Below are positions 33,313 through 43,083 of a DNA stretch of 44,094 bases, in pieces. Position 1 is the stretch's first letter, and every line of letters begins with the position of its first letter. Source of the stretch: Ktedonobacteraceae bacterium (GTDB lineage: Bacteria > Chloroflexota > Ktedonobacteria > Ktedonobacterales > Ktedonobacteraceae). Where the stretch lies: the NCBI GenBank assembly GCA_019240835.1, contig JAFAXQ010000054.1, positions 1 to 44,094 of the forward strand. The letters are read 5' to 3'. The translations under genes were made by a program, and so were the position numbers. The notes under the pieces were generated by a model. That model ran no database searches. It was not told the DNA's origin and saw only the letters and a list, made by a program, of their open reading frames with translations.

Positions 33313-36300
33313 CATTCGTCTTCGGATTGCCTACTCGTCTGGTTATCGTTGACCTGCTCATCATCTTCTAGCGGTGCATTACCTAGAATGCGTTGCCTAT
33401 CTGCCGCATTGGTAATACCATACAAATCGAGTACGCGCTCGTCAATTTCTGCGTCAATGCGCCTGATCTCATCAAGAATGGTGACAATGTGGTGTTGCTT
33501 CTGCGCTTCAGCAGTAAAAAAGACTTGCAACGCATCGGTATCAGCAGGAATGAGTGCGTTATTCTTGATGTCGTCCCATGTTTTCCCTTGCCATCGTGGA
33601 CGCTTGAGGTAGCCAAGCAGGTAGCGCCGTATATGCTCGTCGGGTACCTCAAACCACAGTTTATTAAGGCGCAATACGAGGCTAGTGGGATATTTTTCTG
33701 GGATGTAGATGTTTCTGCTTATAGTTGCTTGCAGACTACAACGATCAGGGATGCTAAACATGCCTACTGACTTCGCATCATAGAGAGTCAACACGGGGAA
33801 GTTGTGATCAGCTTGCTGAAGATCGTTCAGAAGGATGTCGTAGGGCACGTCGATGAGTGTTGTGCTATCGCGTCTTTGCCTGATAATGTAGCCCCGTGCT
33901 CTTAATGTGTTTAGTTCAGCGTGTGTTGCCTGGATATCGTCTACTAGTGTCACAAAAGTTGCTTGTACAGGAGGAGGAGCAGGACAAATAGGTAATTGAC
34001 GGAAGTAGGATGGATTGATATTTACGTTATCAAACTTGCGTGCAAACCAATAATTCAACAGTGAAGAGTTGAAAAGGGCAAGGATATACTTGAGATCGTA
34101 CTGTGCATCCTTTGCAATAATGTTGCTGAAATTGTGACGATTGTAAAATTTTTGATCATCAAAGGTTGCAACCAGACGTCGCTTTAACGCACGATTTCTC
34201 ATGTACTGTACAAGTAATTTGGCTGACTCGAAGAATTTAGCTTCTCGTGGTCGACCCAACGATTTACTATATTTCAAATATGGTTGCTTATTACCCCATC
34301 GCAACTCATACCGTCCAACGAACGCACTACCATCTAATAATGGCTTCCAATCAGTTTCTGTAGGTGGAACTTCTCGACGAGGTTTGATATAAAGATTGGC
34401 CTTTCCCCCTTCTTGCGTTACATACGGAATTATTCCCTGCGTGCTCTCTGTGATGTCATTGAGTCTTAAAGTCTTTGTAACAGGCCCCTCATCGATAAAG
34501 ACACGACACGCATTTTCAATTCGTTCCAGCAAATCGTCGTTGCGGATGGTAATTTCGTACTTTGCATCATCTATCCAACCCGCTTGTTGCTGCACCAATG
34601 TCTCAATCCATTCTTTACTGAAGAGTTTCTCAAGCGTATCGTGCAATCCTAACAGATTAATCTGTACCTGCTGCGTCCTACGCTTTACTTCATCAGCTTC
34701 AGCTGCTAAGAAGAGGAGTACACAATCCACGTTGGCGTCACTCCATATACCCTGCGGTAAATCAACAATTTGTTCAATGCGACAAGTGGTGAGAATTTTA
34801 CCGCGTAAGTTTGCTGTGTTTTTGCCCATCAGATAGGTATTAGGTGTGATAAAGCCAAGCCTGCCATTTTTCGCCAGCAAATTTACTCCTAGTTTCAGAA
34901 AGAATGTATAGGTATCGGGCTGCCCATAGAAGACATCCGCCCAGTTCTCACGTAGCATCACTTTGTAGTCATCACTGAGGGAAGCACCATAAGGAGGATT
35001 AGCCACTACAAAGGCAAAACCAAGTTCGTAAGGAGTATCAGGTTTGCGACTTTTAATCTGATCAACTTGGTCGTTTTCTTCTGCTAGCAGTGTGTTGAAA
35101 TAAGAATAGTAAAGCATGCCTGTCGGTGGAGTGAGGGCATCCACGTTGTAGATATGAAAACGCTGCAGTTCAGGCTGTTGTTTTCTCTCGTGGGCCAGCT
35201 TGATAATATCCATGACCTGAATAAGTAGGTTTACCTCTGCTAGGTAGCAGGTAAAAGGATTGAGATCAAAGCCGAAGAGATTATCTTTTATGCGACCTAA
35301 TAATGCTACAGGATCCTCAATGCGCTCTGCTGCCCCCTTGTATGCAGACACGAGCCTCTTAGCAGCTTCAACCAAGAACGAACCACTACCACATGCTGGG
35401 TCAATCAAGCGTTTGTTAAAGCCAATAACGTTTTTACCACTGTAGCCAACTGTATCCAGTATATAGCGAATAATCTGAGGGGGTGTGTAATATTGTCCTT
35501 TGTCACGTTTTTCCTTGCGGCTCACATAGGTATTGTAAATGGTGCCTATGATATCTGAATCGACCTCTGCGAAGTCAAAGCGGCTTAACCTATGAAGGGC
35601 CATGACAAAGCGCTGACAATCCAAATGATACCAGTTGAAGAGTTCGCGTCCAGTAAAGAAGTGAGCATAGATATTTTGTGCGTTTTTGTATGCCATATCT
35701 AATAGTGGCTCATAAGGATTGCCCCGTGCGAAGATGAAGTATCGCTCAATCTCTTCTTGCCAGTGTTTGATGCCACCATCAGAAATGAAGCGATGCGGGA
35801 AAACGCCCTTGTCTTCACAGACGCGGATGAGAAGGAGCCGAATAAAGACAACGTATGCCGCCTGTAGTGCAAACTCGTCTCTGCGTTGCTCTTCGTCCAA
35901 GCCGCCCAACGTTGTCTCTCTCACAAGCGACACCCAGTCATTATAATCTTCATAGACACCACGATCAACTTGATAATCATGGTTTAAAATTGCGCGTCGT
36001 TGATGCCATGCGAACGTCTTTTCACTATAGATCTGTAAGACCTCACGTAGCACAGGGATATCATCAAGATTTGGCATAGGCTGTGCAGATTTCGGCTTCG
36101 CTACATATTTGCGTCGCCGAGCGGCATTGATTACAGCGAGTATGGCAGCCACAACCTCTTTTGGACTGGTAAAGGCCCTGACGTCCTGCTCTAGCTTCAC
36201 TAATATGTCTTCAATCTGCACCACATCCTCTGGCTCTAGCCCCCAGATGACTTGAAAACTGTTGATGAGGATGGATATAACTTTGCTGCGTAGCTCTTTA

Positions 36301-37109
36301 AGTTGCTGACTGGCAAGCTCAAAAGAATCATCAGTCAAACGATTTACCTTGTCTGCGTACTCAGCATAACGCCCCAAATGATTGTCGAGTATACGCCGTG
36401 CGTCGCCTTGTAACTCCATTACCAGGGATTGTAGGGTTGCAACGAGAATAGCTTCATTGCCGCTTCCTATACCTAAGGGCAGTGCTTTGTGATGCCATTC
36501 CTCAAAACTTGTAGCAATTTCTCGTTCTAGGCGCTGTATGTCAGCAAAGGATTCCTTGCGGCAAAGATCAAACAAATCGTAGAGGGACCTCTCAAATGAT
36601 GGGGATAGTGTGGAAGCGTTGCGCTGCCAATCAAGGATTGCAGCAGGGATATCCAGGTCGCTTATACATGTTGGGTTTTGTAGATGATCCAGTTGCCAAA
36701 GTGTTAATTGTTTTCCGTTCGTGAGCCAGCCGAGATAGACACCTGTCGAGCGCATATAGCCAATAAGTTGTGAGAGATGGCTGTCAGGATCGTTTAGATC
36801 AAAGCTAAGGGGGAGGGAAGTACTTTTATTCTCAACTATAAAACATGTGCCATACAGTGCGCCGCTAGGAGCAAAACCGGGCCGCCCGTTCTGACGTTGT
36901 TGGTTATACACTCTCTCCGCTGGTGAGAAGCTCAACAATCCTAACAATGGCCCAACGATAGCAGTGTCCACGATAGCAGCCTCATCCCCGCTACGTTGCT
37001 CATTTGGCCGATTGAGGTATTGAAGATAGTTGCCACCCCTGAAACTTTTAGTAGTAAATAGCTCAAAGAACTGGCTAAGAAATATAGAGAAATCTACTGA
37101 AGAAGGCAT
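33309..37109 (-). CDS. Single-chain restriction-modification enzyme (type IIG/Eco57I-like)
   Basis: The protein is about 1266 residues from the ATG at 37109 (GGGAG upstream; the frame is open to 37157). The N-terminus looks like a PD-(D/E)xK nuclease domain: VENKST with Glu near residue 93 of this start. The middle is a gamma-type N6-adenine methyltransferase with motif I DPACGSGSF near 570 and catalytic NPPY near 704. The C-terminus (GTQGIIPY-like segment, NRHNFSNIIA and NSSLLNYWFARKF) is a TaqI-like target-recognition region. One chain would therefore recognise, methylate and cut. No partner subunits lie next to it, and no other defence gene is in the window. The recognition sequence is unknown. 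The usual first Asp of the nuclease motif is not obvious, so cleavage activity is uncertain. Confidence 0.85.
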   Translation of the reverse strand: MPSSVDFSIFLSQFFELFTTKSFRGGNYLQYLNRPNEQRSGDEAAIVDTAIVGPLLGLLSFSPAERVYNQQRQNGRPGFAPSGALYGTCFIVENKSTSLPLSFDLNDPDSHLSQLIGYMRSTGVYLGWLTNGKQLTLWQLDHLQNPTCISDLDIPAAILDWQRNASTLSPSFERSLYDLFDLCRKESFADIQRLEREIATSFEEWHHKALPLGIGSGNEAILVATLQSLVMELQGDARRILDNHLGRYAEYADKVNRLTDDSFELASQQLKELRSKVISILINSFQVIWGLEPEDVVQIEDILVKLEQDVRAFTSPKEVVAAILAVINAARRRKYVAKPKSAQPMPNLDDIPVLREVLQIYSEKTFAWHQRRAILNHDYQVDRGVYEDYNDWVSLVRETTLGGLDEEQRRDEFALQAAYVVFIRLLLIRVCEDKGVFPHRFISDGGIKHWQEEIERYFIFARGNPYEPLLDMAYKNAQNIYAHFFTGRELFNWYHLDCQRFVMALHRLSRFDFAEVDSDIIGTIYNTYVSRKEKRDKGQYYTPPQIIRYILDTVGYSGKNVIGFNKRLIDPACGSGSFLVEAAKRLVSAYKGAAERIEDPVALLGRIKDNLFGFDLNPFTCYLAEVNLLIQVMDIIKLAHERKQQPELQRFHIYNVDALTPPTGMLYYSYFNTLLAEENDQVDQIKSRKPDTPYELGFAFVVANPPYGASLSDDYKVMLRENWADVFYGQPDTYTFFLKLGVNLLAKNGRLGFITPNTYLMGKNTANLRGKILTTCRIEQIVDLPQGIWSDANVDCVLLFLAAEADEVKRRTQQVQINLLGLHDTLEKLFSKEWIETLVQQQAGWIDDAKYEITIRNDDLLERIENACRVFIDEGPVTKTLRLNDITESTQGIIPYVTQEGGKANLYIKPRREVPPTETDWKPLLDGSAFVGRYELRWGNKQPYLKYSKSLGRPREAKFFESAKLLVQYMRNRALKRRLVATFDDQKFYNRHNFSNIIAKDAQYDLKYILALFNSSLLNYWFARKFDNVNINPSYFRQLPICPAPPPVQATFVTLVDDIQATHAELNTLRARGYIIRQRRDSTTLIDVPYDILLNDLQQADHNFPVLTLYDAKSVGMFSIPDRCSLQATISRNIYIPEKYPTSLVLRLNKLWFEVPDEHIRRYLLGYLKRPRWQGKTWDDIKNNALIPADTDALQVFFTAEAQKQHHIVTILDEIRRIDAEIDERVLDLYGITNAADRQRILGNAPLEDDEQVNDNQTSRQSEDEC

Positions 37110-37453
37110 TCTAGCATGACTCCCATCCATCTGACGCTTGGTCCACTGCGCTCCCACAGGCTGTTACAAAGTGGCTGGAAGGTATGACGACCACAAGGGC
37201 TAGGGCGACCCTTGTGGTCGCCCCTGCTATATACGTTGCGCCGTTCCATGTTATTCTCGACTTTGCAACAGTTCTGCTGCGGTCCCAATAGTATCATAAT
37301 GGAGTAGGTTTCTCAAATAGAACGAACATCTACGCTCTTGTAGGTTTACGAGCGCGAATGAAGGCACTCACAAATTTCCCATTCAATTCGCTAGGTTCTG
37401 TATCTAAAAGTGTGGTAAGAGAAGTAATGGCTGTTACTCGTCATCTAGCCTGC
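37110..37453. other. Intergenic region with palindrome
   Basis: The 344 bases between the two minus-strand genes hold the REP-like palindrome at 37188-37220 and otherwise no gene, RNA or clear promoter. A small AGTAA/TTACT hairpin about 30 bases downstream of the DUF4012 stop has no T run and is not a convincing terminator. Confidence 0.6.
37188..37220. repeat. REP-like perfect palindrome
   Basis: CGACCACAAGGG and its exact reverse complement CCCTTGTGGTCG are separated by nine bases. It lies just upstream of the restriction-modification gene. Related G-C-rich palindromes of the form GGGCGACCACAAGGGTCGCC are common as dispersed repeats in large Chloroflexota genomes as far as I recall; this needs a genome search. 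Confidence 0.75.
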
Positions 37454-39679
37454 TCAGACGTCGGGTTGCGCATAGCACTGTGTCGCGTGCGGCTTGGAGG
37501 AGGTGTCGGCAGAGAAAGTTTCATCCTGCGTTAAGATATGATCAACATGCACAGCCCGCGCATTGAGCGTGCCGCAAGCGTCAGGGGCGGAGAGTATCGT
37601 TACGCCCAGTTCTGGAAACGTGCCGGCTTGACGTTGCACGAGTAGACTGTAGGGATGATAAGATGCTGGCGGCACATACCAGGAGAGTGTCAACGTAGCA
37701 GTACAGTTTTTGGGTACAATGACGAAGCCGCCGAACATGGCTCGGCCTGTTTCGTCACTGGCGAAGTTGGTAGGCGGACCAACGGTATCAAGAGGATGCC
37801 ATTGCCCATCATAGGGATCATCGAGCATTGGCGCGGCAGCCCCAGCGAAATATTGACCAGCAGGGCAAAGTAGCTCATCATGCGGGTATATATGAGTTAG
37901 GGGACAGGCGGCAAGTGGGCCACCACACAGCGCTGTGCCACTATCAAAGCCATCACCCCACAGAAACTTCGCCGATGATGGAACGTAGATACGCACATAG
38001 TCACGATAGGTGTCGAGACCGTAGACAGGTCCGGTTTGATTATAGACCAAGTGTAGCTGCATGACGTGTGTCGCTCCTCCCCCTGCGTCTAGGCTCACGG
38101 TATCGTGAATAATTGTCTGCACATACTGCGATGCCTTACTGGCGCTCACGTTGGCCTGCACCACATATAGTCCGTCGTGGGCAGCCGAGCGGTCTACCTG
38201 TGCTGCATAGCCATGTTGCATCAGCCATCCTTCGAGTTGAGCATCGCTTACATAGATTTGTACATCTTTCGTTTTGAGATCAGAAAACATCTGTTGCCCT
38301 AGTGCCAGCAGTTGTGTAGGCGAGGCGTGGCGTACACGGTCTATTAACGTGCGAGCCACTAGCGCTGTAAAGAGCTTGCGTGCAATAGCCGGAGCGTCAG
38401 GAGAGTCGGGGATATGTTCTATAATCTCTTCTTTGCGAATACCGGTATTATCCAGTTGGTAGTAGTGCAACCGAGCCTCAAGATTTTGCGCGGTAATCGT
38501 CTCATGATAGGTAGGAAGAGTAATGGGGCCAAGCACTTGCAGCATATGGGCGATTAAGAAAGGGGTGAAGACGATAATACCGTCAACGTTGCGGTGTACT
38601 TCGCTTTGATATTGGTCAATAGCGAGCCGCGCCGAGGTGGGAAAATCGGCAGAGAGGTTTGAGTCACGTAAGCCCCAATTAGCGAAAGGCCACCAGGAAC
38701 GATAGGCTTCAGGTGCAAGTTGACCTGCCGTAGTGCTGCTATCGGTATACTCCAGCAGAGCAATATCCTTCAATGTAAAAGGAGCAACGCGCCCATTCTT
38801 TATTTGTAGCTCACCGTACTGCCCGGTAAACCCTCCCGTAGGCCGTAGCTCTGAACGATCCATCGTTTGCACGAGGAAGGTACGCTGCCCGTTCACTCCG
38901 AGCAACCAGCCGAGAGGATCAAGCAGGTCTCGGCCCTGTACGAGCACCGTCCTAACTTGTGGCAACAGTTGCATCAGTTGCACTATTTGCTCACGCTGAT
39001 GGGCGTTCACAGGTAAAGCGTCCACGGAAAGAAAGGGACGTTGCGCTTGTATATCATCAAGCAGGGGCAGAATAGTATTAAGAGTGGAGCGAATCGTTGC
39101 TAGACGAGCAGATGTCAGCAGTGGAGTAGCAGAATCTTGCAGGAGTGGACCGCGTAATACAGGGGCCAGGGCAGTAGCGGTAGCAGTCAGCTCTTGACCA
39201 ATAGTGGCAACGTCTATGCCTATCTGACTTGCGGCATCTGCTGTCACTACTTGGGAACGATACTGCTGCGAGAATTGCGTAACTGTTTGGATGACCACAG
39301 CATGATCAATAAGCGAGTGGACCAGCTCAAAGTCCTGGCGTGCAGCCGCAAACTCCTTTCCTGCAAGCAACAACTTGTTGCTATCAACTACATTGCTGGC
39401 ATAATCGGTGGTACCTGTAAAGAGTGCTTTGACATTCAACAGATGCTGGATACCGCTCGCCCCATGAGTACGCAGCGTTATATAGGTTGTATAGGCACTT
39501 GCACCATAATTGGTAGTCACTAGGAGGGGTGTAGCAATACCTAACAGGAGCAGCAGTAAAAGTCTCATAGAGAGAAACCAGGAGCGCGATCTCGTTGGCA
39601 TAGGAATAGAAGGGGCAGGAACGGCATCAGAAGGATTGCTGTCTTGTACATCTGGTACATCTAGTGGACCTGTAGTCAT
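37454..39679 (-). CDS. DUF4012 membrane-anchored protein
   Basis: The 741-residue protein has a short Pro-rich cytoplasmic N-terminus, one membrane helix at about residues 35-55 (MRLLLLLLLGIATPLLV) and a large external part. The signature of DUF4012, RSELRPTGGFTGQYG, is present near residue 275. A helical region precedes it and a beta-rich region follows, with six or more cysteines late in the chain that suggest disulfides outside the cell. DUF4012 has no established function; members occur near surface polysaccharide genes in several phyla, but no such gene is here. AGAGG precedes the ATG. Confidence 0.88.
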   Translation of the reverse strand: MTTGPLDVPDVQDSNPSDAVPAPSIPMPTRSRSWFLSMRLLLLLLLGIATPLLVTTNYGASAYTTYITLRTHGASGIQHLLNVKALFTGTTDYASNVVDSNKLLLAGKEFAAARQDFELVHSLIDHAVVIQTVTQFSQQYRSQVVTADAASQIGIDVATIGQELTATATALAPVLRGPLLQDSATPLLTSARLATIRSTLNTILPLLDDIQAQRPFLSVDALPVNAHQREQIVQLMQLLPQVRTVLVQGRDLLDPLGWLLGVNGQRTFLVQTMDRSELRPTGGFTGQYGELQIKNGRVAPFTLKDIALLEYTDSSTTAGQLAPEAYRSWWPFANWGLRDSNLSADFPTSARLAIDQYQSEVHRNVDGIIVFTPFLIAHMLQVLGPITLPTYHETITAQNLEARLHYYQLDNTGIRKEEIIEHIPDSPDAPAIARKLFTALVARTLIDRVRHASPTQLLALGQQMFSDLKTKDVQIYVSDAQLEGWLMQHGYAAQVDRSAAHDGLYVVQANVSASKASQYVQTIIHDTVSLDAGGGATHVMQLHLVYNQTGPVYGLDTYRDYVRIYVPSSAKFLWGDGFDSGTALCGGPLAACPLTHIYPHDELLCPAGQYFAGAAAPMLDDPYDGQWHPLDTVGPPTNFASDETGRAMFGGFVIVPKNCTATLTLSWYVPPASYHPYSLLVQRQAGTFPELGVTILSAPDACGTLNARAVHVDHILTQDETFSADTSSKPHATQCYAQPDV

Positions 39680-39798
39680 TGATTACCTCTGACACGAAGA
39701 GATATAGAAAGACATACGCTTTGCTGTTATAACGTACTGCAAGGCTTAGAAGTCTCTAGAAGAACTTAGGTTGGTGCCAGAGATCTAATAGGCGTTGA

Positions 39799-41295
39799 TT
39801 ATATAGGCAACTCCACCATCTCGCGCACATTGCCACGTACCCCGCCAACACCGTGGGCGAATTGGCGGTCCTGCTTCTGAACAATCATGGGCAAGCCACC
39901 CTTGGGCGTGATAATCATCAAACCGAAACGATTCACCAATGGTCGAGGTAGACATTGCAAACGATACCGCTGCAAGAGCAGCGCTAACACTATCTTTATC
40001 TCCATTATGGCAAAGGACGCTCCAATACACATGCGTGGTCCAGCACTAAAGGGATTGTACTCAAAGACGCTGGGGCTGATTGCTTCCCAGCGCGCTGGAG
40101 TAAACACCTTCGGTTGGGGATAGATTTCGGGCATATGGTGCGTCTGGTAGGTGCTGATAATGAGTTCAGTTCCGCTTGGGAGGGCATAGCCGCCGATTTC
40201 AGTCATTTGCGAGGTGACACGCCATTGCAACGGGCTAGGTGGTAGCACACGCATACTCTCCTTGACGACCCGATCTAGCAGAGGCAAGTGCTGCAACTGC
40301 TCGACAGTCGGTGCCTCGCCATACAGCACGCTCTGCAGTTCATCGAGCAGGTCTGCTGCCACCTGGGGATGCTGTGCGAGCAAAAACAACGTCCAAGTGA
40401 GGGCATTAGCACTGGTTTCATGCCCGGCAGCGAAGAATACGCCGATATGTCCAAGCAACTCATCCTCGCTTAGGGTAGCTCCACTTTCTTCATCGTGAGC
40501 TCGAATGAGCATTGAGAGCATGTCCCTTCCATTGGCACCTGTCGCTCGCTTTCGCGCAAGGATGGCACGCATCTGGCCGTCAAACCGTCCGACTAAGTCA
40601 AGGAAATGGTGGTAGGGTAGCCCCGGCAGATCGAACGGCAACAATGTGGTGAGCGGTGACGCCAATAGAATAAGGGCGTCCTGCAATGTCTGTACCGCTT
40701 CACTGCCATTTTGCTCGATATCCTCACCAAAGAGCGTTTTGGTGACAACGCGCATAGTAAGCATCTGCATCGCTTTGCAGATGTTGCGCTGCTCACCATC
40801 CTGCCACTGATCCAATTCCTGCTGGGTGATGGTCACCATGTCGTCGCGGTAGGCCTCAATGCGCTTTTTGTGGAAGGTAGGCATGAGCAGGCGGCGTTGC
40901 TGGCGATGCTCATCACTGTTGACACCGAAAAGCCCGACCCCGACATGCTTCAGAGGCTCAGTTCGTGGCGCGGTCTCTCTCTTACGGTAAAGTGTCGCGG
41001 TCAAGGGATACTTATAATAGATCTCGTGCTGTGTCGTGACCTGACGAATGAGAGCTGGTCCACAGATGAACACGGTACCGGGACAGTTACGCTCCGGCGA
41101 GTAGAAGTTGGTGCCTCCACCAGCAGCCAAAGCAACTATCGGGCCGTAAGTCTTGAACAGATGGCTGGTGTGGCCAACCGGATCGCTGATAAAACGAAAG
41201 ACGTTGCCTTTGGGGCCAACAATGGGCATTGCAGGAGGGCCAGGGACGCTCAAGCAAGCAGGGGATGTGGCCAGGGTACATGTAGTGATTGTCAT
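39799..41295 (-). CDS. Cytochrome P450
   Basis: The 498-residue haem monooxygenase shows all core motifs: the I-helix oxygen-binding AAGHETSAN, the K-helix ExxR in KESMRVLP, the PERF-like FTPARW and the haem loop FSAGPRMCIG with Cys423 as ligand. No signal anchor is evident, so it is probably soluble. The sequence type (fatty-acid or isoprenoid hydroxylase-like CYPs of bacteria) does not reveal the substrate. No ferredoxin or reductase gene adjoins it. It follows the Y-family polymerase gene by 69 bases on the same strand. A tailoring role for the PKS product is possible but the gene is 9 kb away. Confidence 0.93.
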   Translation of the reverse strand: MTITTCTLATSPACLSVPGPPAMPIVGPKGNVFRFISDPVGHTSHLFKTYGPIVALAAGGGTNFYSPERNCPGTVFICGPALIRQVTTQHEIYYKYPLTATLYRKRETAPRTEPLKHVGVGLFGVNSDEHRQQRRLLMPTFHKKRIEAYRDDMVTITQQELDQWQDGEQRNICKAMQMLTMRVVTKTLFGEDIEQNGSEAVQTLQDALILLASPLTTLLPFDLPGLPYHHFLDLVGRFDGQMRAILARKRATGANGRDMLSMLIRAHDEESGATLSEDELLGHIGVFFAAGHETSANALTWTLFLLAQHPQVAADLLDELQSVLYGEAPTVEQLQHLPLLDRVVKESMRVLPPSPLQWRVTSQMTEIGGYALPSGTELIISTYQTHHMPEIYPQPKVFTPARWEAISPSVFEYNPFSAGPRMCIGASFAIMEIKIVLALLLQRYRLQCLPRPLVNRFGLMIITPKGGLPMIVQKQDRQFAHGVGGVRGNVREMVELPI

Positions 41296-41364
41296 AGAAT
41301 TTCTTTCCTCATATGCTCAATAATGCCTGCTACAAGAAACGATATCAGATTCGGTTCATTGCTA

Positions 41365-42792
41365 TCAAAGCTTGCGTGTAAGCCTGCCTCGGGGGCGAGT
41401 AGGAGGAAGATAATAGGACGGAACGGCGGTAATAATGTTACCGATGCGCAGTTGCACCTGCAGATAGCGATAGGTGGTGTGATGGTAGTGGGCAAAGAGC
41501 ATTAAGCTATGATGAGCAATGACATCGGCTTCGTCGGTATGACGTGAGAGAATCATCTGCCCGCCAATCGTCTCTTCAGAGGGGTTCACAGCCACTTCTT
41601 CATCCTCTTCGTCCATTAGCAATTTATGTGTTTCGCTGTGCATACGATCAGGCCACAGTATGAGGGCAATAACTTGTCCCTTGAGACGCTGCTCACATAA
41701 ACGTGCGCTTAGGTAGTCGGCGAGCCGCTGAATAGCAGCACAGGTTTCATTAGCATCTGCCGCGTGATTAAAGCGAACCCGCGCATTTTGACTGAGCGGC
41801 GGAGCGTCAGGCACTACCAAGCTTATATCTTCACCACGGGCGACTTGGTGGACCCACGCACCTAATCGTCCAAGGCGACGCAGTAATCCCTCTTCGGTCA
41901 AGGTAGCCACTTGGGCAAAGGTGGTAATACCAAAATCGCGCAGGTGTGCCACCAGCTCGGCCAGTGCAACCGCATCTATATGTTCGCTCCTGCCCTCGAC
42001 CTGAAATGGTCGCGCAACTTTCCCTTCTCGCTGCTCACTAAGCTCCGCCAACATGCTGGGTGCATCGGTCCCCACCGACCTCAACTGCAACAGGAGAGAG
42101 AGCGGGAGCGTCTGCACAAATGCTGCTTCGCGGCCACGCGGGATATAGAAGACGCCATGTCGTCCATCTTTGCGGCTCATGAGCGCAGCAAGCTCTGCAA
42201 TTGTCTTGCCGTTAGCTATGCCAACGAGGGCAGTGAGACCCATTTTCGCAATCTCTGCACACAGCCGCTCGGCTAGCGATACGGGCGAGTCGAAGGGGAT
42301 TTCGCACCCACACAGGTCGATAAAAGCATCAGCAATGGGTCTCGACTCGATAATGCGCGAATAGGTCCGATAGTGCTCATACAATTGCTGCAGGAAAGGC
42401 TGGTAACGGTCATAAGACGCGGACAGAAAGCGTGTACGGGCATCTATGCGATGGGCACGACGCAGAGCCATACCGGGGCTTATGCCCAAACGTGTTGCAG
42501 CGGGCGAGGCGTCAATAACACGCCCAGGTTCATTTGGCCGTCCGGTTCCCGTGCCCACGACAAAACACTGCCCTCGCAAAGAGGGATCAAACATCTCCTC
42601 CAGTGTACAGTAGAAATGCTGAATGCGCACGTGCATAACGGCCTGGCGCAAGCGTCCTCGCTCTACTGCCTGGACAGCCTCCTGCCCCGTAGGGGAAGAG
42701 GTTGTATGCTGTTGCTCCTGTTGCATGGCAGGTATGCTGCCAGTATTGCGTGTCGTATTATCTAAAGAAGGAGGCAAATTGAACTGTTGCAT
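41365..42792 (-). CDS. Y-family DNA polymerase homologue with lost catalytic residues
   Basis: The 475-residue protein aligns by eye with DinB/ImuB polymerases: palm strand one (MHVRIQHFYCTLEE, residues about 53-66), the fingers segment, palm motif RPIADAFIDL around 151-160, the little-finger-like part (LPLSLLLQLRSVG onward) and a helix-hairpin-helix stretch. In active enzymes strand one reads HxDMDAFFASVE, and the second motif SIDEAFLDL. Here the metal-binding Asp is Arg56, the next is Gln58, and the Asp-Glu pair is Ala154-Asp155. It therefore should not polymerise, like ImuB of the ImuA-ImuB-DnaE2 mutasome. The first 50 residues are a Gln/Thr-rich disordered extension. No imuA or dnaE2 is nearby. 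Confidence 0.8.
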   Translation of the reverse strand: MQQFNLPPSLDNTTRNTGSIPAMQQEQQHTTSSPTGQEAVQAVERGRLRQAVMHVRIQHFYCTLEEMFDPSLRGQCFVVGTGTGRPNEPGRVIDASPAATRLGISPGMALRRAHRIDARTRFLSASYDRYQPFLQQLYEHYRTYSRIIESRPIADAFIDLCGCEIPFDSPVSLAERLCAEIAKMGLTALVGIANGKTIAELAALMSRKDGRHGVFYIPRGREAAFVQTLPLSLLLQLRSVGTDAPSMLAELSEQREGKVARPFQVEGRSEHIDAVALAELVAHLRDFGITTFAQVATLTEEGLLRRLGRLGAWVHQVARGEDISLVVPDAPPLSQNARVRFNHAADANETCAAIQRLADYLSARLCEQRLKGQVIALILWPDRMHSETHKLLMDEEDEEVAVNPSEETIGGQMILSRHTDEADVIAHHSLMLFAHYHHTTYRYLQVQLRIGNIITAVPSYYLPPTRPRGRLTRKL

Positions 42793-42828
42793 ATAAACCC
42801 TTACAGGACACCGTTCTGCTCTATACAG

Positions 42829-42857
42829 ATTGTCATACTTCTAACATTATCTGTCAA
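42829..42857 (-). promoter_or_regulatory. Candidate promoter of the polymerase-homologue/P450 pair
   Basis: On the minus strand TTGACA (42857-42852) and GACAAT (42834-42829) are separated by 17 bases, about 37 bases upstream of the ATG at 42792. I saw no SOS-type operator around it. Consensus match only. Confidence 0.35.
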
Positions 42858-43083
42858 AGTCAATAATGAGTACTAAGTAGAACAAGGTTTCTGTTATTTC
42901 CTACATTTGCTAGCTTCATTATACCAGACACAACAGAACATGTTTCCCTTCTTTAACCATGGGTACAAAGTCTCAACGAGAACATAACCATTTCCTTGTA
43001 TGCTTCCCAGCCTTATTAGTGTACGATACTTAACGAGTTGGTAGAGTAACTGGCAGAACTATCTCTTGTAAGGAGACGCTTCA

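Noticed and set aside
33309-37157. PglX of a BREX system
   Set aside because: The methylase is of similar size, but no BREX partner genes (brxC, pglZ, brxL) are next to it and an ENK nuclease-like motif is present.
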